Shown here: positions 38,968-46,859 of the stretch, one piece after another
Layout: every line of letters starts with the position of its first letter
Position numbering within the stretch: the first letter of the stretch is position 1
Assembly (NCBI GenBank): GCA_900466605.1
Contig: UBMU01000003.1
Coordinates: 248,001-312,000, forward strand
DNA: 64,000 nucleotides
Direction: 5' to 3'
DNA from: Hyphomicrobiales bacterium
GTDB lineage: Bacteria > Pseudomonadota > Alphaproteobacteria > Rhizobiales > Rhizobiaceae
Notes under the pieces: model-generated
Database searches by the model: none
Seen by the model: the letters and a program-made list of their open reading frames with translations, nothing else
Told to the model about the DNA's origin: nothing
Position numbers and translations under genes: made by a program

Positions 38968-39942
38968 ATGTCCGCCCGCCACACGAAGGTGCTCATTATT
39001 GGCTCCGGCCCTGCCGGCTACACGGCTGCCGTCTATGCAGCCCGTGCAATGCTGAAGCCTGTGCTGATCGCCGGGATGGAGCAAGGCGGACAGCTGATGA
39101 TCACCACCGACGTGGAGAACTATCCGGGCTTTGCCGATCCCATTCAGGGACCGTGGCTGATGGACCAGATGTTGCAGCAGGCCAAACATGTCGGCGCCGA
39201 GATCGTCAACGACATCGTCACGGAAGTCGAGATGAACCAGCGCCCATTCGTGGCCCGCACCGATAGCGGCCAGATCTGGACCGCCGACACGCTGATCATC
39301 GCAACCGGCGCAAAGGCGAAATGGCTCGGCATTGAAAGCGAACAGCATTTCCAAGGCTTCGGCGTTTCGGCCTGCGCCACCTGCGACGGCTTCTTCTATC
39401 GCAACAAGGACGTGATCGTCGTCGGCGGTGGCAACAGCGCCGTCGAGGAAGCACTCTACCTCTCCAACATCGCCAAGTCGGTGACGGTCGTGCACCGCCG
39501 CGACAGCTTCCGTTCGGAAAAGATCTTGCAGGAACGCCTGTTCTCGAAGGAGAACATCAAGGTGCTCTGGAACACTGAAGTGGCAGAGATTACCGGCACG
39601 CCGGCCAAGCCGCCGATGCCGCCGTCCGTGACTGGCGCTCGCCTGCGTGACACACGTACAGGTGCAATCTCGGACGTTGCTGTCCATGGCGTTTTCGTGG
39701 CGATCGGCCATGCGCCTGCAACCGAGCTTTTCAAGGGCAAGCTGAAGCTGAAAGACAATGGCTATCTTTGGACAGCGCCCGATTCGACGGCAACCAGCCT
39801 GGACGGTGTCTATGCCGCAGGCGACGTAACCGACGACACCTTCCGCCAAGCGATTACAGCCGCCGGTATGGGATGCATGGCCGCTCTCGAAGCGGAGCGA
39901 TATCTGACGGGTCATATGCCCGTCGCCGTGGCCGCGGAGTAG
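38968..39942 (+). CDS. trxB: Thioredoxin reductase
   Basis: A 324-residue FAD/NADPH flavoenzyme that reduces thioredoxin. The FAD site is VLIIGSGPAGYTAAVYAARA, the redox-active pair is CATC within ACATCDGFFYRNKDV, and the NADPH site is VIVVGGGNSAVEEALYLSN. The length is usual. AGGAAATACCC precedes the ATG. A CTATAT -10-like sequence lies near 38774 on the plus strand, with CTTTAA 17 bases upstream; that is a possible promoter with a leader of about 180 bases. Confidence 0.97.
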   Translation: MSARHTKVLIIGSGPAGYTAAVYAARAMLKPVLIAGMEQGGQLMITTDVENYPGFADPIQGPWLMDQMLQQAKHVGAEIVNDIVTEVEMNQRPFVARTDSGQIWTADTLIIATGAKAKWLGIESEQHFQGFGVSACATCDGFFYRNKDVIVVGGGNSAVEEALYLSNIAKSVTVVHRRDSFRSEKILQERLFSKENIKVLWNTEVAEITGTPAKPPMPPSVTGARLRDTRTGAISDVAVHGVFVAIGHAPATELFKGKLKLKDNGYLWTAPDSTATSLDGVYAAGDVTDDTFRQAITAAGMGCMAALEAERYLTGHMPVAVAAE

Positions 39943-39965
39943 GATCGGCTATGAGGGGTGGGGGA

Positions 39966-40862
39966 ATGCCATTGGATTGGGACAAGCTGCGTATTTTTCA
40001 CGCAGCTGCCGAAGCGGGTTCGTTTACGCATGCGGCAGATAAGTTGCACCTGTCCCAGTCTGCGATCAGCCGCCAGGTAAGCGCGCTCGAGCAAGACGTC
40101 GGCACCAAGCTTTTTCATCGCCATGCGCGCGGCCTGATCCTGACGGAACAGGGCGAACTGCTCTATCGCACCGCCCATGACGTGCTGCTGAAGCTTGAAA
40201 CGGTGAAGATGCAGCTCACCGAGACGACCGAAACGCCGACCGGGAAGCTGCGCGTCACCACGACGGTCGGCCTCGGCCAGGGATGGCTGACGGACAAGAT
40301 CCAGGAGTTCATGCAACTCTATCCGGATGTCCAGATCCAGTTGATCCTCGACAACGAGGAAGTTGATGTGAACATGCGCTATGCGGACTGTGCCATCCGC
40401 CTGCGCCAGCCGGTGCAGTCAGATCTGATTCAGCGCAAGCTGTTCACTGTCCATATGCACGTCTATGCGGCCCCCTCCTACATTAACCGCCACGGCGAGC
40501 CGCAGACGGTCGAAGACCTCGATAACCATCGCATCATTACGTTCGGCGAACCCGCACCGAGCTACCTGCTTGACGTCAACTGGCTCGAGGTCGCCGGGCG
40601 CTCATCCGACAACAAGCGGTTCCCGCATCTGCAGATAAACAGCCAGACCTCGATCAAGCGGGCCTGCCTGCTTGGCATGGGCATCGCCTGCATGCCGGAC
40701 TACATCGTCGGGCGTGATCCGGGCCTCATACAGTTGCCGATCAATGCTGACGTACCGTCGTTTGACACTTACTTCTGCTATCCCGATGAAATGAAGAACG
40801 CCGCCAAGCTCAAGGCATTTCGTGACTTCATCGTCAGCAAGGCGCGCAACTGGAACTTCTAG
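39966..40862 (+). CDS. lsrB: LysR family regulator LsrB/VtlR
   Basis: A 298-residue LysR regulator. The HTH is LDWDKLRIFHAAAEAGSFTHAADKL and SQSAISRQVSALEQDV; the rest is the effector domain. Position and order (directly after trxB and before two AbcR-type sRNAs) match S. meliloti lsrB, required for nodulation and redox balance, and VtlR of Brucella and Agrobacterium, which activates an abcR gene. The ATG at 39966 (MPLDWDK) is taken, with GAGGGGTGGGGGA directly ahead. An ATG at 39951 would add five residues. Confidence 0.92.
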   Translation: MPLDWDKLRIFHAAAEAGSFTHAADKLHLSQSAISRQVSALEQDVGTKLFHRHARGLILTEQGELLYRTAHDVLLKLETVKMQLTETTETPTGKLRVTTTVGLGQGWLTDKIQEFMQLYPDVQIQLILDNEEVDVNMRYADCAIRLRQPVQSDLIQRKLFTVHMHVYAAPSYINRHGEPQTVEDLDNHRIITFGEPAPSYLLDVNWLEVAGRSSDNKRFPHLQINSQTSIKRACLLGMGIACMPDYIVGRDPGLIQLPINADVPSFDTYFCYPDEMKNAAKLKAFRDFIVSKARNWNF

Positions 40863-40895
40863 TTGCTTCGTGCAGAAATACAAGCCGTGCAATGT

Positions 40896-40914
40896 ATGCA
40901 TGTCTGACATGCAT
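40896..40914. promoter_or_regulatory. Perfect 19-base palindrome upstream of the abcR1 promoter
   Basis: ATGCATGTC-T-GACATGCAT, nine perfect pairs around one central base, is centred about 54 bases before the predicted abcR1 start. That spot is typical for a LysR-type activator, and the adjacent lsrB/vtlR gene is the obvious candidate. The second copy's promoter has only a partial relative (GCATGCGCAAACATGCAT at about 41120-41137). Confidence 0.5.
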
Positions 40915-40923
40915 AAAACGGGG

Positions 40924-40952
40924 TTGCCGTTTGCTCATTAAAACACCATATC
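40924..40952 (+). promoter_or_regulatory. Predicted abcR1 promoter
   Basis: TTGCCG (40924-40929), a 17-base spacer, and CATATC (40947-40952). The second sRNA copy has the same -10 hexamer and spacer length, which supports both. Confidence 0.65.
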
Positions 40953-40958
40953 GCTTAT

Positions 40959-41073
40959 AGCTGATGCACACGGTGGCTTTTCCTCCCAGTTCCACCGCAT
41001 TAGCTGTTCCCCTCTGGAGGTTTTGACCTTCACACCTATAAGGGCCCCGATCTTTCGGTGGCCCTCTTTTTTT
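40959..41073 (+). ncRNA. abcR1: AbcR-type trans-acting small RNA, first copy (AbcR1/2 family, alpha-r15)
   Basis: About 115 nt, from AGCTGATGC to the U-run of a strong intrinsic terminator (AGGGCC-CCGA-TCTT-TCGG-T-GGCCCT then TTTTTTT, 41041-41073). AbcR RNAs use Hfq to repress ABC-transporter and other nutrient-uptake mRNAs. The CU-rich anti-ribosome-site motifs are visible: CTCCCAGT near 40983 and TGTTCCCCTCTGG near 41005. The tandem arrangement between lsrB and an ArsR-like gene is the same as for the S. meliloti pair. Which copy equals AbcR1 cannot be told from sequence alone. The 5' end is inferred from the promoter. Confidence 0.88.
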
Positions 41074-41137
41074 GCCCGATTTTTTCGCACTGCAGCAGAA
41101 AATTGTGCAGCGCATAGCAGGCATGCGCAAACATGCA

Positions 41138-41166
41138 TTGAAATCTGCCTCTCAAAGCATCATATC
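41138..41166 (+). promoter_or_regulatory. Predicted abcR2 promoter
   Basis: TTGAAA (41138-41143), a 17-base spacer, and CATATC (41161-41166). The -10 is identical to that of the first copy. Confidence 0.65.
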
Positions 41167-41172
41167 CCACTC

Positions 41173-41288
41173 AGCTGATGCGTTTGGTGGTTTCTCTCCC
41201 AGTGCCACTGCGTTAGCTGTTCCCCTCTGGAGGTTTATTGACCTTCACACCTATAAGGGCCCCGATTTTTCGGTGGCCCTCTTTTTTT
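41173..41288 (+). ncRNA. abcR2: AbcR-type trans-acting small RNA, second copy
   Basis: A tandem duplicate of the preceding sRNA, about 116 nt. The middle and 3' parts (TGTTCCCCTCTGGAGGT, the CACCTATAAGGGCCCCGAT hairpin and T-run) are nearly identical. The 5' part differs in several bases around the first CU-rich motif (CTCCCAGTGCC here, CTCCCAGTTCC in copy one), which could give the two RNAs different target sets. The 5' end is inferred from the promoter. Confidence 0.88.
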
Positions 41289-41400
41289 GCCCAAATTTTA
41301 GCCAGAAGATTTATCGGCAACTTGCGCTGTTATCACTTGTATATCGGCAAAGTGAAATCCATATATCGCCTAGAGACGATTTACAGTTCGAAGAACGGCG

Positions 41401-41694
41401 ATGGAAAAAGACGAAATTCTGAAGGCCCTCTCCCATCCGATACGCATGGAGATCCTCAGCTGGCTGAAAAATCCCGAGCAACATTTCTCCTCGCAGGAGC
41501 ATCCGCTTGAGATGGGCGTATGCGCCAGCCAGTTCGAGCGCTGCGGCCTTTCGCAATCGACGGTCTCCGCGCATCTCGGGACATTGAGCCGCGCGGGTCT
41601 CGTCACGACAAGACGTGTCGGCCAGTGGATCTTCTACAAACGCAACGAGGAGATCATTGCAGCCTTCCTCAAGCAACTTTCTCTGGATCTGTAG
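41401..41694 (+). CDS. ArsR-like HTH transcriptional regulator
   Basis: A 97-residue winged-helix protein of the ArsR/HTH_20 type. The pattern is ILKALSHPIRMEILSWLKNP, then CGLSQSTVSAHLGTLSRAGLV and a TTRRVGQWIFYKRN wing. One cysteine pair-like spot (MGVCASQFERCGL) lies just before the recognition helix and could sense thiols or metal; this is only a suggestion. The same gene follows the AbcR pair in S. meliloti. The Old Yellow Enzyme gene downstream, 162 bases away, is a possible target. Confidence 0.88.
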   Translation: MEKDEILKALSHPIRMEILSWLKNPEQHFSSQEHPLEMGVCASQFERCGLSQSTVSAHLGTLSRAGLVTTRRVGQWIFYKRNEEIIAAFLKQLSLDL

Positions 41695-41856
41695 ACGATG
41701 CGGCTCGATCCCCGCTGTTCGCATGGGACGCTTCCATCGGCGCGCCACACCGGCTATCGCCGCCCATTGCGACCCGACAACCTTCGCCACCCTCCGCCGA
41801 CTAGCGGACACGTCCGCACCGGCCGAATGATCCTCCCGCAGTAAGAAAGGACCTCC

Positions 41857-42978
41857 ATGACCAAGCTTTTCGAACCGACAACGGTTGGCGACATCGCCAT
41901 CAGCAATCGCATCGTGATGGCACCACTGACACGCAACCGTTCACCCGGAGCTGTCCCGAACGATCTCAACGTCGAATATTACCGTCAGCGCTCCGGGGCC
42001 GGGCTGATCGTCACCGAGGCGACGGCAATAACGCATCAGGGCCAGGGCTACGCCGACGTGCCCGGCCTCTACTCCAAGGAGGCGCTCGACGGCTGGAAGC
42101 GTGTCACCGATGCCGTGCATGCGGCAGGCAGCAAGATCGTCGTCCAGATGTGGCATGTCGGGCGTATCTCGCACACGACCTTGCAGCCCAACGGTGGCAA
42201 GCCGGTCTCATCGACAAACACGGTCGCAAAATCCAAGACCTATCTCGTCAACCCGGATGGTACGGGAAGCTTCGCACCGACGTCCGAGCCGCGTGCTCTG
42301 GAGACAGCAGAAATACCGGGCATCGTCGAGGACTACCGAAAGGCAGCTCGCGCCGCGATCGAGGCCGGCTTCGACGGCGTCGAGATTCACGCCGCCAACG
42401 GCTATCTGATTGACCAGTTCCTGCGCTCCGGCATCAACGACCGCACCGACCAGTATGGCGGCTCGGTAGAGAACCGCGCCCGGTTCCTGTTCGAAGTCGT
42501 CGATGCGATCACCGCGGAGATCGGCGCTCGCCGTACCGGCATCCGCATTTCGCCCGTAACGCCGGCAAACGACTCCGCCGACCCTAACGCGCAATCCATC
42601 TTCACCTACGTGGTGGAAGGCCTCGCAAAGTATGACCTCGCCTACATCCACATCGTCGAGGGCGCGACCGGTGGTGATCGCAATTATCAGCAGGGCGACA
42701 AGCCCTTCGATTATAGCGCACTGCGCGACGCCTATGAGAAGGCCGGCGGCAAGGCGAGCTGGATGGTCAACAACGGTTATGACCGCGACATGGCGATCGA
42801 ATCTGTCGAGAGCGGCCGCGCCGATCTCGTTGCCTTCGGCAAGCCCTTCATCTCCAATCCAGACCTCGTCCAGCGCCTGAAGGACAATGCGCCCCTCGCC
42901 GGCCCCGACCAGGCAACCTTCTACGGTGGCGGTGCAACCGGATACGTTGACTATCCAACGCACGAGAAGGCCGCCTGA
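41857..42978 (+). CDS. Old Yellow Enzyme family alkene reductase (NemA type)
   Basis: A 373-residue FMN-dependent ene-reductase of the N-ethylmaleimide / xenobiotic reductase type, for electrophilic alkenes, nitrate esters or quinones. The signatures are IVMAPLTRNRSPGAVPND at the FMN site, VQMWHVGRISH, and the strongly conserved GVEIHAANGYLIDQFLR, GINDRTDQYGGSVENR block. AAGAAAGGACCTCC precedes the ATG. The neighbouring upstream ArsR-like regulator recalls the NemR-nemA and similar redox-controlled pairs. Confidence 0.95.
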   Translation: MTKLFEPTTVGDIAISNRIVMAPLTRNRSPGAVPNDLNVEYYRQRSGAGLIVTEATAITHQGQGYADVPGLYSKEALDGWKRVTDAVHAAGSKIVVQMWHVGRISHTTLQPNGGKPVSSTNTVAKSKTYLVNPDGTGSFAPTSEPRALETAEIPGIVEDYRKAARAAIEAGFDGVEIHAANGYLIDQFLRSGINDRTDQYGGSVENRARFLFEVVDAITAEIGARRTGIRISPVTPANDSADPNAQSIFTYVVEGLAKYDLAYIHIVEGATGGDRNYQQGDKPFDYSALRDAYEKAGGKASWMVNNGYDRDMAIESVESGRADLVAFGKPFISNPDLVQRLKDNAPLAGPDQATFYGGGATGYVDYPTHEKAA

Positions 42979-42996
42979 GCCCACATCGACGAACGG

Positions 42997-43027
42997 AAAT
43001 CCCGCCATCTGGCGGGATTTTCTTTTT
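42997..43027 (+). terminator. Intrinsic terminator after the ene-reductase gene
   Basis: Perfect stem AAATCCCGCC (42997-43006) with GGCGGGATTT (43011-43020), loop ATCT, followed by TCTTTTT. Confidence 0.9.
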
Positions 43028-43051
43028 CCAGCGCACAGCTAGCATGACGCC

Positions 43052-43855
43052 ATGTTCGAATCGCACATCAACCGCTGGCAATTAACCGTCGACGGGGAAC
43101 CGATCGTTACTCATTCAAGCGACCTCCTGCCCGTCCTCTGGGACGGCAAACCCGCGATGCTGAAAATCTCGAGGGACGAGGCCGAGCGGGCTGGCGGCGC
43201 CCTGATGCAATGGTGGGACGGCGTCGGTGCGGCCAGGGTGTACGCACACGACAGCGGGGCGGTTCTCCTCGAGCGCGCAATGGGCCGCCGGTCGCTTCTC
43301 GCGATGGCAATCGACGGTGCGGACGATGCGGCGACCCGCATCATGTGCAGCACCGTCACGAAGCTTCACGCCCCACGCAAACAGCCCGTGCCGGAGCTCA
43401 TTCCGCTTGCCCGCTGGTTTCGTGATCTCGAGCCGGCAGCTCGTGCCCATGGCGGCATTCTGGTTCAGTGCAACCGCATCGCCGAAATAGTTCTTGCCGA
43501 CAATAGCGATCCCGTGGCGCTGCATGGCGACATTCACCACAGCAACGTTCTCGATTTCGAGCAGCGGGGCTGGCTGGCTATCGACCCGAAAGGCCTAGTC
43601 GGCCACCGTGCCTATGACTATGCCAACATCTTCGCCAACGAGGATCTACCAACAGTAACCGCCCCCGGCCGTCTACAGAAGCAACTCCGGATCGTCGCAA
43701 CCGAAACTGGGCTGAAGCCGAAACAGCTGCTGCAATGGATTGTAGCCTATTCGGGCCTGTCGGCTGCATGGTTTCTCGGCGACGGATCGACGGAACTGGC
43801 TGAAAGCCCCCTCGCCATCGCGCGCATTGGGATGGCGGAACTGCAGTCGGGCTAA
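43052..43855 (+). CDS. Aminoglycoside/hydroxyurea phosphotransferase-like kinase (APH(6) type)
   Basis: A 267-residue protein kinase-fold protein of the APH_6_hur family, related to streptomycin 6-kinases. The catalytic loop is ALHGDIHHSNVLD with the Asp and Asn, then WLAIDPKGLVGHRAYDYANIF (metal-binding DxKG). Chromosomal homologues are common in rhizobia and many do not give resistance, so no phenotype is claimed. It follows a terminator, with its own start 31 bases on. Confidence 0.88.
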   Translation: MFESHINRWQLTVDGEPIVTHSSDLLPVLWDGKPAMLKISRDEAERAGGALMQWWDGVGAARVYAHDSGAVLLERAMGRRSLLAMAIDGADDAATRIMCSTVTKLHAPRKQPVPELIPLARWFRDLEPAARAHGGILVQCNRIAEIVLADNSDPVALHGDIHHSNVLDFEQRGWLAIDPKGLVGHRAYDYANIFANEDLPTVTAPGRLQKQLRIVATETGLKPKQLLQWIVAYSGLSAAWFLGDGSTELAESPLAIARIGMAELQSG

Positions 43856-43896
43856 GAACGCTTTCTATCCAGTACGCCCACAGACGGTGGCAGACG

Positions 43897-44285
43897 TCAT
43901 GCCTCTTTGCTTCTGCGCGATTTCGTGGAGGCGTTCTTCTTCAAGTGGTTTTGGTTTTGGTTGTAGTCGATAGCGGTGCGCCCGAGTTTTTTGAGAGCAG
44001 CTGCATTGATCTGATCTCCCTCGAAGAAATCGATGGCGCGCCGCGCATTGCCTTCGAGGCCTGCGTTGAAGAGCTTGTCGGGATCCGGGATGCTCGCCCC
44101 ATGAGCAAAGGTGAGCTTCACCTTGCCTTTATGCGCATTGGCGACCGCGATCATCCCATCGCGCGACCAGACCGGTCTTCCCATCCACTTCCATTGGACG
44201 CTCTGTGAACCGGCGGCTTCGGTTACGCGCGCCGTGACGGCAAACGCGCTCTATTTCAAAAGCTATCCGCAGATGTCTTGGCCAT
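43897..44285 (-). pseudogene. Decayed DUF1801 gene with a lost N-terminal region
   Basis: The 43897-44184 frame (95 codons) gives the C-terminal two-thirds of a DUF1801 protein: WKWMGRPVWSRDGMIAVANA, VKLTFAHGASIPDPDKLFN, LEGNARRAIDFFEGDQIN. The usual 40-50 residue N-terminal helical part is missing. The frame upstream is open to about 44245 without a start, and a short MAKTSADSF opening with a stop lies at 44285-44256. Together these look like an internal deletion. A short functional protein starting at 44184 cannot be excluded. Confidence 0.5.
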
Positions 44286-44301
44286 GCAACCCTAAACAGG
44301 C

Positions 44302-45312
44302 CTAGTGGACTGCTTGCACGAGAGGGCGCGCTTTGGGCGTCTGCACTGCTGTTGGTAGGCAGCCGAGCGAGACCAGGGCGGCGCGAACAGCCTCGTCGAT
44401 GGGCGTGTTCGGTTCACTGCCGAGTTCCGAGACCAATCGTTCATTCGACATCCGCAGCGGTTGCTGCCAGAGATAACGCATCTCCCTCAACTCACGCATA
44501 AAGGTGACGAACGGGGCGGCCAGCGGCACGACCCACCAAGGAAAGGCCCGTGCTTTCACAGTGTGGCCGGCCACCCGCTCGATAGCGGCCACCATCTGGT
44601 AGCCATCGACGTCCCAGAAGCCGTCCATGTGATAGACGGCAAAGGACGGCAGTCGATCGCCGCATTCGACGAGACGGACCATCGTTTCTGCAACATCGGG
44701 CAGATAGGCCCATTGATGCCCGACACCGCGCCGTGCCGGGTTCTTGACGGCGTTCACCGGCTTTCCCGGTGTGACCATGCCTTGCGAGAACCAGCTGTTG
44801 GCGGCGCCCGGCCCGAAAAAATCACCGGCGCGTACAATAATGACAGGTACGCCGGTGCGCGAGGCTGCCTCCAATCGCCTTTCCATTTCGACACGGATCG
44901 CTCCCTTCTTCGTCACGGGATGTTGCGGGCTGTCTTCACGAAAAAGCGGAAAGGCATCCGGTCCGAAATTATAGACAGTGCCCGGCAAAACGATGCGCGC
45001 GCCGACCGAACGGGCGGCCGTGACGGTATTATCGAGCATCGGAAGGACAAGCTTCTCCCAATCACGATAGCCCGGCGGATTGACTGCGTGAATGATAAGG
45101 CTGGCTCCTTGTACTGCGGTCACCAGATCGTTGGCGTTCATCGCGTCGCCTTGGACCCAATCGAAGTCAGGTGCGTTCAAGCGGGCCCTTGCTGCATCCC
45201 GGCTTAATGCCCTCACCTGCCAACCGCGAGCGGCGAGCTTCCGAGCTACCTCACCTCCGATCCCGCCTGTTGCCCCGAGCACGAGTGCAATCTGTCGATT
45301 CTGTTCCGTCAT
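44302..45312 (-). CDS. NAD(P)-binding epimerase/NmrA-like protein
   Basis: A 336-residue extended SDR-fold protein. The nucleotide-binding motif is LVLGATGGIGGEVARKLAAR, followed by VRALSRDAARA. Later come IVLPGTVYNFGPDAFPLF (SDR core) and VIIVRAGDFFGPGAANSWF. The catalytic Tyr-Lys pair is not evident in the usual spacing, so it may bind nucleotide without being a classic epimerase. The ATG at 45312 follows GGAGATCATC. It is divergent from a LysR gene, which probably controls it. Confidence 0.85.
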   Translation of the reverse strand: MTEQNRQIALVLGATGGIGGEVARKLAARGWQVRALSRDAARARLNAPDFDWVQGDAMNANDLVTAVQGASLIIHAVNPPGYRDWEKLVLPMLDNTVTAARSVGARIVLPGTVYNFGPDAFPLFREDSPQHPVTKKGAIRVEMERRLEAASRTGVPVIIVRAGDFFGPGAANSWFSQGMVTPGKPVNAVKNPARRGVGHQWAYLPDVAETMVRLVECGDRLPSFAVYHMDGFWDVDGYQMVAAIERVAGHTVKARAFPWWVVPLAAPFVTFMRELREMRYLWQQPLRMSNERLVSELGSEPNTPIDEAVRAALVSLGCLPTAVQTPKARPLVQAVH

Positions 45313-45405
45313 GATGATCTCCGTCACGTTCAACCGAGCCAATCATGCCGTCGTCCTCACCTAAACAGAATTGACGAAATTCGTGCCGTAGAGATACATA
45401 AATAT

Positions 45406-46317
45406 ATGATCAGGGAACCTGACTGGCATTTCTATCGAACGCTATTGGCCGTGCTGGAACACGGATCGCTTTCTGCGGCGGCGCGTGAACTGGGTCTGAC
45501 TCAACCGACGGTCGGACGGCACATCGATGCGTTGGAGGAAGCAATCGGTTCACAGCTTTTCGTCCGCTCGCCGAACGGTCTCCTGCCAACCGATGCTGCG
45601 GTTGAATTGAAGCCCTATGCCCAAACGCTCGCAGCGACATCCGCCGCCCTGCTGCGAACTGCCTCGGGACATCGGGAGCGGGTTGCCGGCACCGTCCGGA
45701 TAAGTGCCAGCGAGGTCATCGGCGTCGAGGTTCTACCGCGCTTGCTCGTGCCTCTCATGGCGGCGCATCCGGACCTGAACATCGAACTCTCGGCATCGGA
45801 CGCAATCGAGGACCTTCTCAATCCTGAGGCAGATATTGCCGTGAGAATGGCAGTGCCAGTCCAGCAACAGCTCATCGGCCGCCACATTGGCGAGATACCG
45901 CTCGGCTTTCACGCCCACCGTCGCTATCTCGAGGAGCATGGCATGCCGCAGGAGATTGCCGACCTGTCGCGACACCGCCTTGTCGGTTTCGACCGACAGA
46001 CCGCCTACATCAGAACCATGCTGGCGCGCTTTCCATTGCCGGACGGCCTCGCCTTCACTTTCAAGAGTGACAACCCCCTCGGCCAGATCTCCGCAATTCG
46101 CGCTGGCTTGGGCATTGGCATTTGCCAGACGGGCCTTGCAGCACGAGACCCGGATCTGCTGCCTGTCCTGCCGGAGCTTTTCCGGATACCTCTCGACACC
46201 TGGGTTGTCATGCATGAGGGGATCAAAACGGCACGCCGCTACCGCGTCACGTTCGACGCGCTGGTAGACGGCCTGACGAACTACGTGAAGGAAACGGCGC
46301 GCAAGCGCCCGGGCTAA
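45406..46317 (+). CDS. LysR family transcriptional regulator
   Basis: A 303-residue LysR regulator: the HTH WHFYRTLLAVLEHGSLSAAARELGLTQPTVGRH is followed by IDALEEAIGSQLFVRSPNGLLPT. The ATG at 45406 has no clear ribosome site (AATATATG), so initiation may be weak or leaderless. It is divergent from the NmrA-like gene and should bind the 93-base gap. Confidence 0.9.
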   Translation: MIREPDWHFYRTLLAVLEHGSLSAAARELGLTQPTVGRHIDALEEAIGSQLFVRSPNGLLPTDAAVELKPYAQTLAATSAALLRTASGHRERVAGTVRISASEVIGVEVLPRLLVPLMAAHPDLNIELSASDAIEDLLNPEADIAVRMAVPVQQQLIGRHIGEIPLGFHAHRRYLEEHGMPQEIADLSRHRLVGFDRQTAYIRTMLARFPLPDGLAFTFKSDNPLGQISAIRAGLGIGICQTGLAARDPDLLPVLPELFRIPLDTWVVMHEGIKTARRYRVTFDALVDGLTNYVKETARKRPG

Positions 46318-46345
46318 TCATCGCATAGACGATGACATGCCATGC

Positions 46346-46627
46346 TCATGCGCGGGGCGAGGCTTCGCTGGAATGGCTTTTCCAAGTGCCGTCGACAACC
46401 TCCGTCTCCGGCCGGTCACCGCCTTCGGCATACTCCTCATGCCATTTACCCTTGTCATCCTGCCAGCTAATTTCCGCGGAATCACCGCCAACCTGCTGTT
46501 CGGCCGCAACGATACGGGCTGCTTCGAGCGCTTCGGAGTGTGTCGGGAATGCCTCGGAATAGACACCGCCCAACCGGTAGGCCCAGCCCCCGTCGTGAGG
46601 AACGACCTCGTAGACCACCTTGACCAT
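46346..46627 (-). CDS. DUF2188 domain protein
   Basis: A 93-residue protein with the DUF2188 pattern: VYEVVPHDGGWAYRLGGVYSEAFPTHSEA, ending in AARIVAAEQQVGGDSAEISW. These are small, probably cytoplasmic proteins of unknown function, sometimes expressed in stress. AGGAGTGAAATGC precedes the ATG at 46627, deciding the start against a longer frame. Confidence 0.82.
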   Translation of the reverse strand: MVKVVYEVVPHDGGWAYRLGGVYSEAFPTHSEALEAARIVAAEQQVGGDSAEISWQDDKGKWHEEYAEGGDRPETEVVDGTWKSHSSEASPRA

Positions 46628-46859
46628 GCATTTCACTCCTCTTCTTCTTGTTTCGCGCTCGAACACTGACCGGATTGCATCCAGTTCTGCGCGGGCCGCG
46701 TTGAAGAGACGAGTAGGCGCCGCGATATGCTTCCGGCTGACCGATGCGTTAGTATTCCATTAAATTCTCAAGACTGCAAACGCGCTCCCTCCCCGTCCTC
46801 GCTTGCCATGCAAAATCATCGCTTTAGACTTGCCAGATGAATCAAGATCGGAGCCGTCG

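Noticed and set aside
43052-43855. Acquired streptomycin-resistance gene
   Set aside because: The family is right but the gene has a chromosomal context with no mobile element; resistance cannot be inferred.
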